Assembly: GCA_017483765.1 (NCBI GenBank)
Contig: JAFUVE010000090.1
Span: forward strand, 52,357-116,356
Source: Bacteroidaceae bacterium
Lineage (GTDB): Bacteria > Bacteroidota > Bacteroidia > Bacteroidales > Bacteroidaceae
Reading direction: 5' to 3'
DNA: 64,000 nucleotides
Below are positions 35,995-44,291 of the stretch, piece by piece (the first letter of the stretch is position 1; each line of letters opens with the position of its first letter). The notes below the pieces were generated by a model that had not been told where the DNA came from, did not search any database, and was given only the letters and a program-made list of their open reading frames with translations. The position numbers were made by a program, and so were the translations under genes.

Positions 35995-36144
35995 AAGTAA
36001 ATGGTTTTAGTTTGACTGTTCATATTGCAACTCAACGGCAAATATACACAAAAATCGGGAATAACAAATACAAAAATCAAGAAAACTCAGGAAAAACGCA
36101 TAATTGCATACATTTGGCGCGATTCCTGTCCATGAAATGAGATG

Positions 36145-38172
36145 TCAGCGTGTCAGCAGGTCAATGCCTCTTACCGTCTCTCCTTCCGCAGCCTCAGCCT
36201 CCCTGGGCAGATAGACGGGCATGCCGCTTTGAATGGGAAGTATTTTCAGCTGCAAAGACTTGCAGTCGCGAGGCAGACGCCATAGAGCGAAGAAGAAGGG
36301 CCGTCCGTAGTAGAAGTTGTCGGCGACGAGTGTTCCGTCGGCATAGAGACGGGCCACGTCTCCTCTGTAGTTGATGGCCATGAGCGCGTCGCGCTGTTCT
36401 GGAATCTCAATATCGTAGACCGCCGCATGGTCGAAGTCAGCATCCGTCGGTGCCTCAGCCACTTTAGCCTTACCCATGCTGATGGTGCGCTGCATGCCAG
36501 GTTGCTGGATTTTCCGGAAAGCAACCTCTCCCAGTTTTTTTCCTTCGTCCGTCGGGGAAAGGAAGAGACGTTCCGCAGCCTGAGAGTCTAAGAGATAGAT
36601 GTTTTTATACACTGGCTTGTCGACACCGGCCGCCTTCACGTTTTTGAGAACTTTTCCATCTTCGAGGGATATGGTGGTGGGTATGCCCTTGATTTGCTCC
36701 ATATAAATTTTTCCGTCGCGCTTAGCGATGAGCTGTGCCGTGGCAAACCGTATGCCGTCGATATTGACAGGAAAGACGCAGACAGTGCCCGCGGGTACAG
36801 TGATTTTCGGGAATTTCACTCCACAAGCCTCCAGCACGACGCTCTTCTTCTCAGAGAGGTTCTGCAGCCGTTCATAGTTGTTGATGAAGATGAACGCCCT
36901 GTTTCCGTCAGAGCGGCATGACCATCTGAGCAGCTTGTCTTCCCCTTTCTCCAGTTCCTGTGGCGAGGGGAAGGACGAATCCATCGGCGCAAGCGTCTCT
37001 CCCCAGTCCTGAAGGAAGAGATGGAGTTTGCGTAGCATGAAATACTGTGGATATGCCTGTCCGAACTCCCCGAGCGGTGCCTGGAAGTCGTAGGTGCATA
37101 CAGGCAGGTCGTTGTTTGCCGTTCCTGGAGATGTCTGGCACTCGTTGAGCGTGTTCAGTTTTCCGACCGGGTTGGTACCGCCATGATACATATAATATCC
37201 GAGCAGGTTCGATCCGCTTCCGAGTTTCACCACCGCCATGGAATAGGCATCCTCAGGATAGATGAAGGGTCTGCGGTGGTATGCCGTGGCCATGCCCCCT
37301 CCGAGCTCACACGTGAAGAAGGGATACTGCTCGTCGCCCTTGCTGATTTTCTCCTGCTGCTGTCCGAGTAGGTCAGTCCCGATTGCGGTAGACGACCGGA
37401 AAGCTTTGAAGTTGAATGCCTTATAATAGTTGCCAGCCGTCTCTTTCGTGGATTTCTCCCAGAATCCGTCGGCATAGTCGCCATAAAGGGGGAGCATCTC
37501 GCCGAATGGTACCGGCGTGCGCAGCTCAGGCCAGCCGGTACGGGTGTAAAACGGGAGGTCGAACCCGATATTGGTGGCGATTTTCTTCAGGTCCATCAGA
37601 TATTCACCTTTGCCTCGGAACTCGTTGTCGAACTGAGCCGCAATGACCGGTCCGCCGTCCTTCCACTGAAGCCCCTGCACCTGCGTGAAGATCTGGCGGT
37701 AAAGCCTCTCCACGATGTTGAGAAAGAGCGGGTCCTGGGAGCGCAACGAGATGTTTTTTCCCTCTTTGTTCTTGATACGGAAAGCCCAGTCGGGTATGCC
37801 TCCGTTGCGCACCTCGCCATGGCAGAAGGGGCCGAGACGGAGCACGACCGGAATGTCCTCCTGCTTACAGATTTCGAGAAAGCGTCTGAGGTTGCGCTGG
37901 CCGTCCCAGCGGAAGATACCCTCTTCCTCCTCGATATGGTTCCAGAAGACATAGGTGGCGATGATGGTGACGCCTCCTTCTTTCATCTTCCTCACTTCCG
38001 TCTGCCATTCGTCAGCAGGAATACGCGAATAGTGCACCTCGCCCATAACGGGGATAACTCGTTTACCTCCGATGATAAGGCTTTTGCTGTCCCAGCTGAC
38101 TTCGCGTGAGGATTGCGCGAAGGAGAGGGCTGCAGATAAAAGAATGAGCAAAAACATCAGCGTTCGTTTCAT
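36145..38172 (-). CDS. GH35 family beta-galactosidase-like glycosidase
   Basis: A 675-residue exported protein (start MKRTLMF, signal peptide ending SFAQ). The (beta/alpha)8 domain shows GEVHYSRIPADEW, ATYVFWNHIEEEEG, acid/base Glu in AAQFDNEF and nucleophile Glu in FTCELGGG, as in GH35. Substrate would be a beta-galactoside such as a side chain of pectin, xyloglucan or host glycan. It is alone on its transcript, with minus-strand TAACTTTG at 38208-38215. Confidence 0.88.
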   Translation of the reverse strand: MKRTLMFLLILLSAALSFAQSSREVSWDSKSLIIGGKRVIPVMGEVHYSRIPADEWQTEVRKMKEGGVTIIATYVFWNHIEEEEGIFRWDGQRNLRRFLEICKQEDIPVVLRLGPFCHGEVRNGGIPDWAFRIKNKEGKNISLRSQDPLFLNIVERLYRQIFTQVQGLQWKDGGPVIAAQFDNEFRGKGEYLMDLKKIATNIGFDLPFYTRTGWPELRTPVPFGEMLPLYGDYADGFWEKSTKETAGNYYKAFNFKAFRSSTAIGTDLLGQQQEKISKGDEQYPFFTCELGGGMATAYHRRPFIYPEDAYSMAVVKLGSGSNLLGYYMYHGGTNPVGKLNTLNECQTSPGTANNDLPVCTYDFQAPLGEFGQAYPQYFMLRKLHLFLQDWGETLAPMDSSFPSPQELEKGEDKLLRWSCRSDGNRAFIFINNYERLQNLSEKKSVVLEACGVKFPKITVPAGTVCVFPVNIDGIRFATAQLIAKRDGKIYMEQIKGIPTTISLEDGKVLKNVKAAGVDKPVYKNIYLLDSQAAERLFLSPTDEGKKLGEVAFRKIQQPGMQRTISMGKAKVAEAPTDADFDHAAVYDIEIPEQRDALMAINYRGDVARLYADGTLVADNFYYGRPFFFALWRLPRDCKSLQLKILPIQSGMPVYLPREAEAAEGETVRGIDLLTR

Positions 38173-38207
38173 TGTCATAATAGTTAGTCGTTTATGGTGA
38201 TTTTTTG

Positions 38208-38215
38208 CAAAGTTA
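38208..38215 (-). promoter_or_regulatory. GH35 promoter (-7 element)
   Basis: Minus-strand TAACTTTG, 36 bases before the start codon. Confidence 0.6.
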
Positions 38216-38351
38216 GCAAAAAAGGATCAAACTTTCTATGAAAAAACAAGAGAATAAACATGGACTATGTTACCATAACCTGTAAAGTTGAATGGTGAAA
38301 GTAGAAAGTTGGAAGTTTTAATGAGCCATGGGGACGGAAGACAGAGGAGGA

Positions 38352-39320
38352 TTAGCGATTGCTTAGCGCATTCTTGGCAGCTTTGACGACGTTGAATCCG
38401 AAGTCGAGGATGAGCGGTGCCTCAGAGAAGCGCTTTCCGTACTTGCTTTTGAGCAGTACGAGATAGAGAGTGATGCCGTCGCGCTGTGCAGCTACGGCTA
38501 AGCATCCCCCGGATGCGTTGATGAATCCGGTCTTCACGCCGATGCACCCCGGATATTCCTCGAGCAGCCGGTTGGTGTTCTTGCTGGGCATGTGTCGTCC
38601 GTCGGCCAGCTTGATGTCCTCTTCGAGCGTGCCTACGATCTTGGCGAACTGCGGGTTCTGCATGCAGTAGTCGACGAGACGGACGAGGTCTGCCGCAGTG
38701 CTGTAGTTTTTCGGGTTAGGCACCCCGTTAGGGTTGGCGAAATGGGTTCGGCGCATATTGAGTGTCCTCGCCTTTTTATTCATCATCTTGCAGAACTTGA
38801 GTGTGTCGCCGGCAATGTGCTTTGCAATGGCATAAGCCGCGTCGTTGTCGCTGAGCATCATCATCTCAAGTATGAGGTTTTTCATCAGGTAGGTGTCGTT
38901 GAGCCGGGTTCGTGAGTTTTTTGAGATGAACACGTCCTCAGATATGCATATTGTGTCGTTCATCTTGTTCTGCCCCCGTTCGAGTGCGAGGATGCAGGTC
39001 ATGATTTTCGTGAGGCTTGCCGGAAACATCCGATTGTTATAGTTCTTTCCTGCAATAGGGATGCCAGTAGTTGCCTCCACGAGCTGCCAGGACTCAGCCG
39101 TGACGGTGTCGAGTGCATGCCGGCCGGGAATCGTGTCGAGGTCAAGAATGCGGTAAGGGTTATCTGCTTCCTGACTCGATGAGTCTGAAGTGTTCTCTTC
39201 TTCTGCCGAGCAGGAGCATGAGCAGGAAAGAGCCATGGACGTCATGACCGTGATGGCAAACAACAGGGCTACGCTCCTTAACAAATTCATCTTTAAGATT
39301 TTTCTCATCATACTATACAT
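38352..39320 (-). CDS. D-alanyl-D-alanine carboxypeptidase (S11), lipoprotein-like
   Basis: A 322-residue penicillin-binding protein with the three S11 motifs SLTK, SDND and KTG (VKTGFINASGG). It trims peptidoglycan stem peptides in the periplasm. The N-terminus has four possible Met starts (39320, 39311, 39308, 39290); all keep the hydrophobic segment ending ALSCSCSCS, which has alternating Cys that could give a lipobox. A TATATTTG element lies at about 39348-39355 on the minus strand. Confidence 0.9.
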   Translation of the reverse strand: MYSMMRKILKMNLLRSVALLFAITVMTSMALSCSCSCSAEEENTSDSSSQEADNPYRILDLDTIPGRHALDTVTAESWQLVEATTGIPIAGKNYNNRMFPASLTKIMTCILALERGQNKMNDTICISEDVFISKNSRTRLNDTYLMKNLILEMMMLSDNDAAYAIAKHIAGDTLKFCKMMNKKARTLNMRRTHFANPNGVPNPKNYSTAADLVRLVDYCMQNPQFAKIVGTLEEDIKLADGRHMPSKNTNRLLEEYPGCIGVKTGFINASGGCLAVAAQRDGITLYLVLLKSKYGKRFSEAPLILDFGFNVVKAAKNALSNR

Positions 39321-39485
39321 AAAATTGGTTTTCTTTCTGCAAATATAGTCATTTTTTCTGATACATTATAATAAAAGGCAAGGATATTATTTGAAAAGCG
39401 TGACGGGACAGGAATACAATCAAACAACTGAGTCCTTATTTTAGGCAGAAAGAAGTTGATACAGTAAATGGTTTTAGCCATCAAT

Positions 39486-39711
39486 CGGTCACTCCACTAA
39501 GCGATTTTTAATAAAAAACGGTCAGTGCAGTAAACGTTTTTATCATAAATCGGTCAATGCAGTAAACGATTTTTGTTATAAACCGGTTAATGCAGTAAAC
39601 GTTTTTTGTTAAAATCGGTCAATGAAGTAAACGATTTTATTAAAAATCGGTCAATACGTTGAGCGATTTTGTTAAAAAATCGGTCAGTGCAGTAACTTTT
39701 TCTTAAAAAAC
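39486..39711. repeat. Seven-unit 32-33-bp phased array upstream of ATPase promoter
   Basis: Units begin CGGTCA at 39486, 39519, 39551, 39584, 39616, 39648 and 39681, so the period is 32 or 33 bases. The consensus is CGGTCAATGCAGTAAACG followed by an A/T tract. A decayed eighth unit may precede (39455-39484). The last unit ends at the -33 element of the next gene. There are no spacers between units, so it is not a CRISPR array. Confidence 0.9.
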
Positions 39712-39742
39712 TTGATAGTTAAAAGAAGAATTTATACCTTTG
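39712..39742 (+). promoter_or_regulatory. Promoter of the AAA_14/DUF4143 gene
   Basis: TTG (39712-39714), 20 bases, TACCTTTG (39735-39742). It excludes the upstream TTG start at 39740, which lies inside the -7 element, and fixes the start at 39767. Confidence 0.8.
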
Positions 39743-39766
39743 TGTCCGAATCAAAGCAAACAAAAG

Positions 39767-40963
39767 ATGGAAACGTTATTCAAGAAACACCGGATGCTGA
39801 TTACCCAAGTGCGGACAGACATCGTACGCGACAACATCAAAAGCATAAACTGGGACAGCCAGTTGGTAGGCATACGAGGCTCGCGCGGTGTAGGCAAGAC
39901 CACATTAATCCGCCAGTACATCAAGCAGCGCTACGGAGTAAACGCCGGAGAGGCATTGTACTGCGTGATGGACAGTATGTACTTCACCAACCACACACTG
40001 CTGGACCTGGCCGAACGTTTTCACTTGGCAGGGGGGCGCCATCTTTTTCTGGACGAGGTACATAAATATCCGACCTGGAGCAAAGAAATCAAGGAGATTA
40101 TCGACCTCTACCCAGAGATGAAGGTGACGTTCTCCGGCTCTTCCCTAATACAGATCTTGAACGCCGATGCCGATTTATCGCGACGTGTGCTGAGCTACAA
40201 AATGAAAGGACTCTCTTTCAGAGAATTTCTTATATTCTATAAAGGAATCAGCTTGCCTTCATTCACTTTGGAAGAGATACTCAGCAATTATGATGAGATA
40301 TGCAGTCAAGTGACAAGCGTCTGCCACCCTCAGCCATTGTTTGAAGAGTACCTCCGTGTAGGCTACTACCCATTCTACGACGTCAGCGCAGAGGAATACT
40401 ACAGCCGCATTGAGAATGTGGTGAGTTTCATCATAGACCAGGAGATGACGCAGTTCTGTGGCGTTGAGCCAGCGTACACCCGAAAGCTGAAAGCCATGAT
40501 GATGTTCCTGGCAGTGAACAACCCATACGAAGTGAACATTGCGAAGCTGGCGGCATATCTGGAAATCAGCAAAAACACGGTGCTAAGCTATCTGTCGAGC
40601 ATGGAACGGGCTGAATTAGTGCATCTGCTGTACGCCGACAACAAGTCAGTCACGAAAATGCAGAAACCGGACAAGATCTACCTGTCGAATCCGAACCTAT
40701 TCTATGCGTTGGGCAACCAGCCGAACATCGGAACCGTCAGGGAATGCTTCGTGGTGGACCAGCTGTCAAGCTGCCACAGCGTGGAATATTCAAAAAAAGA
40801 AGGAGATTTCCGGGTTGACGGCACATACACTTTCGAAGTTGGCGGCAAGGACAAGTCCTTTGATCAGATTGCCGGGGTTAAGGACTCGTTCATCCTTGCC
40901 GACTCGATGGAATTCGCCGTAGGCAAGAAACTGCCGTTGTGGCTCATAGGATTTCTGTATTAG
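39767..40963 (+). CDS. AAA_14/DUF4143 family ATPase
   Basis: A 398-residue protein starting METLFKKH. It has Walker A GIRGSRGVGKTTLIRQY, Walker B HLFLDEVHKYP, sensor-like VTFSGSS, and a C-terminal DUF4143 part with a winged-helix-like segment (LAAYLEISKNTVLSYLSSM). Members are widespread in Bacteroidetes and archaea with unknown function; the helix-turn-helix part suggests nucleic-acid contact. It is alone in its unit, under the phased array, and followed by a GC hairpin. Confidence 0.85.
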   Translation: METLFKKHRMLITQVRTDIVRDNIKSINWDSQLVGIRGSRGVGKTTLIRQYIKQRYGVNAGEALYCVMDSMYFTNHTLLDLAERFHLAGGRHLFLDEVHKYPTWSKEIKEIIDLYPEMKVTFSGSSLIQILNADADLSRRVLSYKMKGLSFREFLIFYKGISLPSFTLEEILSNYDEICSQVTSVCHPQPLFEEYLRVGYYPFYDVSAEEYYSRIENVVSFIIDQEMTQFCGVEPAYTRKLKAMMMFLAVNNPYEVNIAKLAAYLEISKNTVLSYLSSMERAELVHLLYADNKSVTKMQKPDKIYLSNPNLFYALGNQPNIGTVRECFVVDQLSSCHSVEYSKKEGDFRVDGTYTFEVGGKDKSFDQIAGVKDSFILADSMEFAVGKKLPLWLIGFLY

Positions 40964-41001
40964 CTGCAGGTTGGCAATCCTGAAAGTGAATGATTATTAT
41001 A

Positions 41002-41031
41002 CCCCCGCCTCGGCAAAAGCCGGGACGGGGC
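41002..41031 (+). terminator. Terminator-like hairpin after the ATPase gene
   Basis: A GC-rich imperfect stem (CCCCGCCTCGGC with GCCGGGACGGGG) around AAAA, followed by CGTTTAATTTT. Confidence 0.65.
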
Positions 41032-41197
41032 GTTTAATTTTCACATATTTCGGGCATAACATAACATACACCTTTATCCGCATGTTCGCCATGTGGAAGA
41101 AGAACAGAGGTGAGCCGAAAAAGACACCAAACGATAGTATTTTCTTGCCATTATCAATCAGAAACTTCCCTTTCGCCTGCATAGATTATTGTAGTAT

Positions 41198-41229
41198 TTT
41201 GCTCATTAGATAAAACAGTCGTAATTTCG
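41198..41229 (+). promoter_or_regulatory. Promoter of the sigma-factor fusion gene
   Basis: TTTG (41198-41201), 20 bases, TAATTTCG (41222-41229), one mismatch to the consensus; the ATG is 45 bases on. Confidence 0.6.
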
Positions 41230-41273
41230 TGCAGTCTTTTACATGATTATCGGACATAATAGATAGAGACATC

Positions 41274-43046
41274 ATGTTTTCGATGGAAGTTACACAGTTG
41301 ATAGAACGGTGCAGACAGGGTGATGCAGATGCCCTCGGAGAACTGTACAAGGCATACACCCAGAAGATGAGGGGCGTGTGCCGTCGGTATATCAGTGATG
41401 AACAAGCCATCAGCGACGTATTGCATGACTCGTTCGTGATTATCTTCACCTCTTTTGACAAGCTTCGCGACAACGGAAAGGCAGAGGCATGGATGATGTC
41501 AATAACGAGAAATGTGGCATCGAAATATAAAGACCATCTGGCAAAGATGACTTTCGTGCAACTGGAAGAAGCAGAGCATTTGCAGATAACTGAAGGTGGG
41601 AGCGAAGTGAGAGGAGTGCCATTGGAAGATGTTTTGCGGCTCGTTGACCGTCTGCCGGATGGCTATGGGCAGGTGTTCCGGCTGTCAGTATTCGAGGGGA
41701 TGTCGCATAAGGAGATTGCCGACATGCTGGGTATTGAGCCACATTCGTCGTCATCACAATTGGCACGGGCGAAGAAGATGCTCCGAAAGATGATGCAGCA
41801 GTATTGGGTAGCCGGCCTACTGTTACTGCTTGTTTCCATTACGTTTTATCTATTCAGAAAAGGAAATACTGCGGTCAACGATGGAAAACCAGTTGTGGCA
41901 AAGCAGAAGGATACGCCGAAAGAATCGCAGAAAGATTCTCTGACAGAACAGCCCCAAGAGCCAGCGATTGCCCAAAGGCTACGGGTAGGCGGCGGTAACC
42001 GTGAGACTCTTGCTACCGACAGGGCCACCAAAACGTCGGGGATTCTGCCTGTGCATCGTACTGTCCCTATTGCAACAGACACCCTCCCATTGGAAATCGC
42101 ACGGGTTACGGATTCCACCAAGGCAGACTCTTTGTATAATATGGTTGCACAAGAACATTCAAATACAGATACGATACCGAATGATACGGCAAAGACAATG
42201 CACGAGGCAGAAATGCCACATTACGACATCGCAGACTTACTCCCTGAAAAGCCAGCCATCAGTACCCGCCGTCAGCAAAAATGGTCGGTGGATCTTGCAT
42301 ATGCCGGAGGTTTTGGAGAACAGAATTATAACCGTCCGTACAGTTTCACAAAAACGTCGATGACAGCCACGACGGGTGAGCCACCGTCTCCTGTCACCTT
42401 TGAGAACTGGAGCGACTATGCGGCCTTCCTGGCAGAAGAACCTGATGACGGTAGCAGTCATAGCCGAAGCGTCATTATGTATATTGCGCTGAATAATGCC
42501 GGAGATGCCCCCGGTACCGGCACAGACAAAATTGTGCGCAAGAGTCACCACGACATGCCTATCAATTTCTCTCTGGCATTGAAGTACAGACTGAACAATC
42601 GCTTTGGGCTTGAGACCGGTCTGAGCTATAGTAGGTTGAAGTCCGAATTTGAGATGGGTTCAAATGGCAATACAATCAATGAGCAACAGACTATCCACTA
42701 CCTCGGCATCCCCGTAAAAGGCACCTACAACATATATAAAAGGAAGACATGGGCGCTGTATGGCAGTCTCGGCGTCACCACGGAGATTCCTCTCTATTCG
42801 CCGGTCAACACAAGTTACTACCTACATGGCATATTGGAGGCTACCGACAAGAGCAGCATCCATGCTCCGTGGCAGTGGTCGGTCAGCACGGGCCTCGGCC
42901 TGCAATACAATTTCACGCCCAACATCGGGCTGTTCGTAGAGCCAAGCCTGCAATACTACATCCCGACAGGGTCTCAAATAGAAACATACCGTACGAAGCA
43001 TCCGTTCAACATCTCCTTGCCCTTAGGTATCAGATTTACGTGGTAG
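41274..43046 (+). CDS. ECF sigma factor fused to transmembrane segment and outer-membrane beta-barrel
   Basis: A single 590-residue frame. Residues 1-90 are sigma region 2 (CRQGDADALGELYKAY, AISDVLHDSFVIIF, AEAWMMSITRN). Residues 116-172 are region 4 (DRLPDGYGQVFRLSVFEGMS, HKEIADMLGI). Residues 177-194 are a membrane helix (YWVAGLLLLLVSITFYLF). Residues 195-335 are a polar Pro/Thr-rich linker. Residues 340-590 show beta-barrel alternation and end GIRFTW with a terminal Trp, as in outer-membrane proteins. In related genomes sigma and barrel are often separate neighbours; here they are joined with no stop. How the sigma domain is released is unknown. Confidence 0.85.
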   Translation: MFSMEVTQLIERCRQGDADALGELYKAYTQKMRGVCRRYISDEQAISDVLHDSFVIIFTSFDKLRDNGKAEAWMMSITRNVASKYKDHLAKMTFVQLEEAEHLQITEGGSEVRGVPLEDVLRLVDRLPDGYGQVFRLSVFEGMSHKEIADMLGIEPHSSSSQLARAKKMLRKMMQQYWVAGLLLLLVSITFYLFRKGNTAVNDGKPVVAKQKDTPKESQKDSLTEQPQEPAIAQRLRVGGGNRETLATDRATKTSGILPVHRTVPIATDTLPLEIARVTDSTKADSLYNMVAQEHSNTDTIPNDTAKTMHEAEMPHYDIADLLPEKPAISTRRQQKWSVDLAYAGGFGEQNYNRPYSFTKTSMTATTGEPPSPVTFENWSDYAAFLAEEPDDGSSHSRSVIMYIALNNAGDAPGTGTDKIVRKSHHDMPINFSLALKYRLNNRFGLETGLSYSRLKSEFEMGSNGNTINEQQTIHYLGIPVKGTYNIYKRKTWALYGSLGVTTEIPLYSPVNTSYYLHGILEATDKSSIHAPWQWSVSTGLGLQYNFTPNIGLFVEPSLQYYIPTGSQIETYRTKHPFNISLPLGIRFTW

Positions 43047-43076
43047 CCGCAACAACTCAATAACGGGGAACAGGCT

Positions 43077-43157
43077 ATGAACAACCGCATCGATCGAGGC
43101 GCACAATTGGAATCTTTCATCAAACATATGGAAAGTAAGGACAAACAGAAGAAATAA
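43077..43157 (+). CDS. Possible 26-residue peptide ORF
   Basis: A short frame, ATG to TAA, coding a hydrophilic Lys/Asp/Glu-rich peptide (NNRIDRGAQLESFIKHMES). It starts 30 bases after the sigma-fusion stop and lies 72 bases before a radical SAM/SPASM gene. It could be a small regulator, a RiPP-like precursor, or chance. It has no Cys and no clear leader. Confidence 0.3.
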   Translation: MNNRIDRGAQLESFIKHMESKDKQKK

Positions 43158-43178
43158 GCCAATTACCAAGCAGTCATT

Positions 43179-43222
43179 CGTTGCAATTTTGGACTTTATA
43201 AGTAGATAACAAAATTACAACG
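43179..43222 (+). promoter_or_regulatory. Inverted repeat before the radical SAM gene
   Basis: CGTTGCAATTTTG (43179-43191) and CAAAATTACAACG (43210-43222) are inverted with one mismatch and 18 bases between. The left arm includes CAATTTTG, a near -7 element. It could be an operator or an RNA hairpin just before the ATG at 43230. Confidence 0.5.
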
Positions 43223-43229
43223 AACCTGT

Positions 43230-44291
43230 ATGTATAGCATCTATGATTACGTCCATAACGGGCTTCTCTATCTGAACAACGTCATGCGGCCACGCCACAA
43301 ACGGCTGTCGCAGCTTATGATTTACTCAACCACCGCTTGTCAGTCACGCTGTAAACACTGCAACATCTGGTAGAAACGGCCAGTGGAGCATCTTTCGCTC
43401 AGTGACATTCAGCGAATCATGCAAAGCCGATGTGTGACCGCTCGGACAATAGTAGGTCTGGAGGGTGGCGAATTCATCCTTCATCCACAGGCTGAGGAAA
43501 TCATGGCGTGGTTCCATGAGCACCATCCAAACTACACGCTGCTCTCAAACTGCCTCGCGCCCCGTCGGGTTATAGATGCCGTCCGTCTCCATCAGCCGCG
43601 ACATCTTTACGTCTCTCTCGACGGCGGGCGCGATACTTATCAACGGATGCGTGGGCGCGATGGCTACGACCGGGTGATTGAGGTGGTTGAAGCCCTGAAA
43701 AATGAGGTTTCTGTGTCGCTGATGTTCTGTCTGTCACCGTGGAATAAGTTTGAAGATATGGCCTATGTCATAGACATTGCCAAGCACTACGGCATAGATA
43801 TCCGTATCGGCATCTATGGAACGATGGCTTTCTTCGACACGACGAGCGAACTGCTTACAGCATCAGATTTCGTGAAGCAGATTCCCCAAAGCATCCATGA
43901 CACGCAAGAGAATTACGATTTTGTGGCACTCTATGACGAATGGCGAAACGGGCACCTTCGACTGCGCTGTCAGAGCATCATGAGCTGCCTCGTGGTGCAT
44001 AGCAATGGTGACGTTCCGCTCTGTCAGAATCTTGATGTGGTGTTAGGAAATATCCATGAGCAATCGCTTGACACGATTTTCAACGGAACATCAGCCTGTC
44101 AGGCCCAATACCACTACTCCCGTCACTGCAACGCCTGCTGGATTAACTTCCATCGCAAGTATGACATTATCCTCGTCCGCAACTTTGAGCGGCTGTTGCC
44201 CAAATGGCTCATTGAGAAGTTCTACGGCCAATACCAATGGACGGCAGACCCTAAGCAGACATATCGCAAACATCTAAAATCAATACAATGA
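43230..44291 (+). pseudogene. Radical SAM/SPASM protein interrupted by an in-frame amber codon
   Basis: The frame starts at 43230 and reads through MIYSTTACQSRCKHCNIW, giving the CxxxCxxC cluster motif, then meets TAG at 43371-43373. The same frame continues unbroken to 44291 with LSLSDIQRIM, EGGEFILHP, LYVSLDGGRDTYQRMRG and a C-terminal SPASM-like set (CLVVHSNGDVPLCQN, GNIHEQSLDTIF, HCNACW). Without readthrough, the cluster motif and the rest are separate, so the enzyme would be dead. A GTG at 43383 could start the remainder but lacks the cluster. It overlaps the next gene by four bases. Confidence 0.8.

Noticed and set aside
39486-39711. CRISPR array
   Set aside because: Units follow one another at 32-33 bases with no unique spacers and no cas genes nearby.
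43371-43373. Genome-wide amber recoding or pyrrolysine
   Set aside because: TAG ends other genes normally (10018-10020, 22819-22821), and no suppressor tRNA or Pyl genes were seen.
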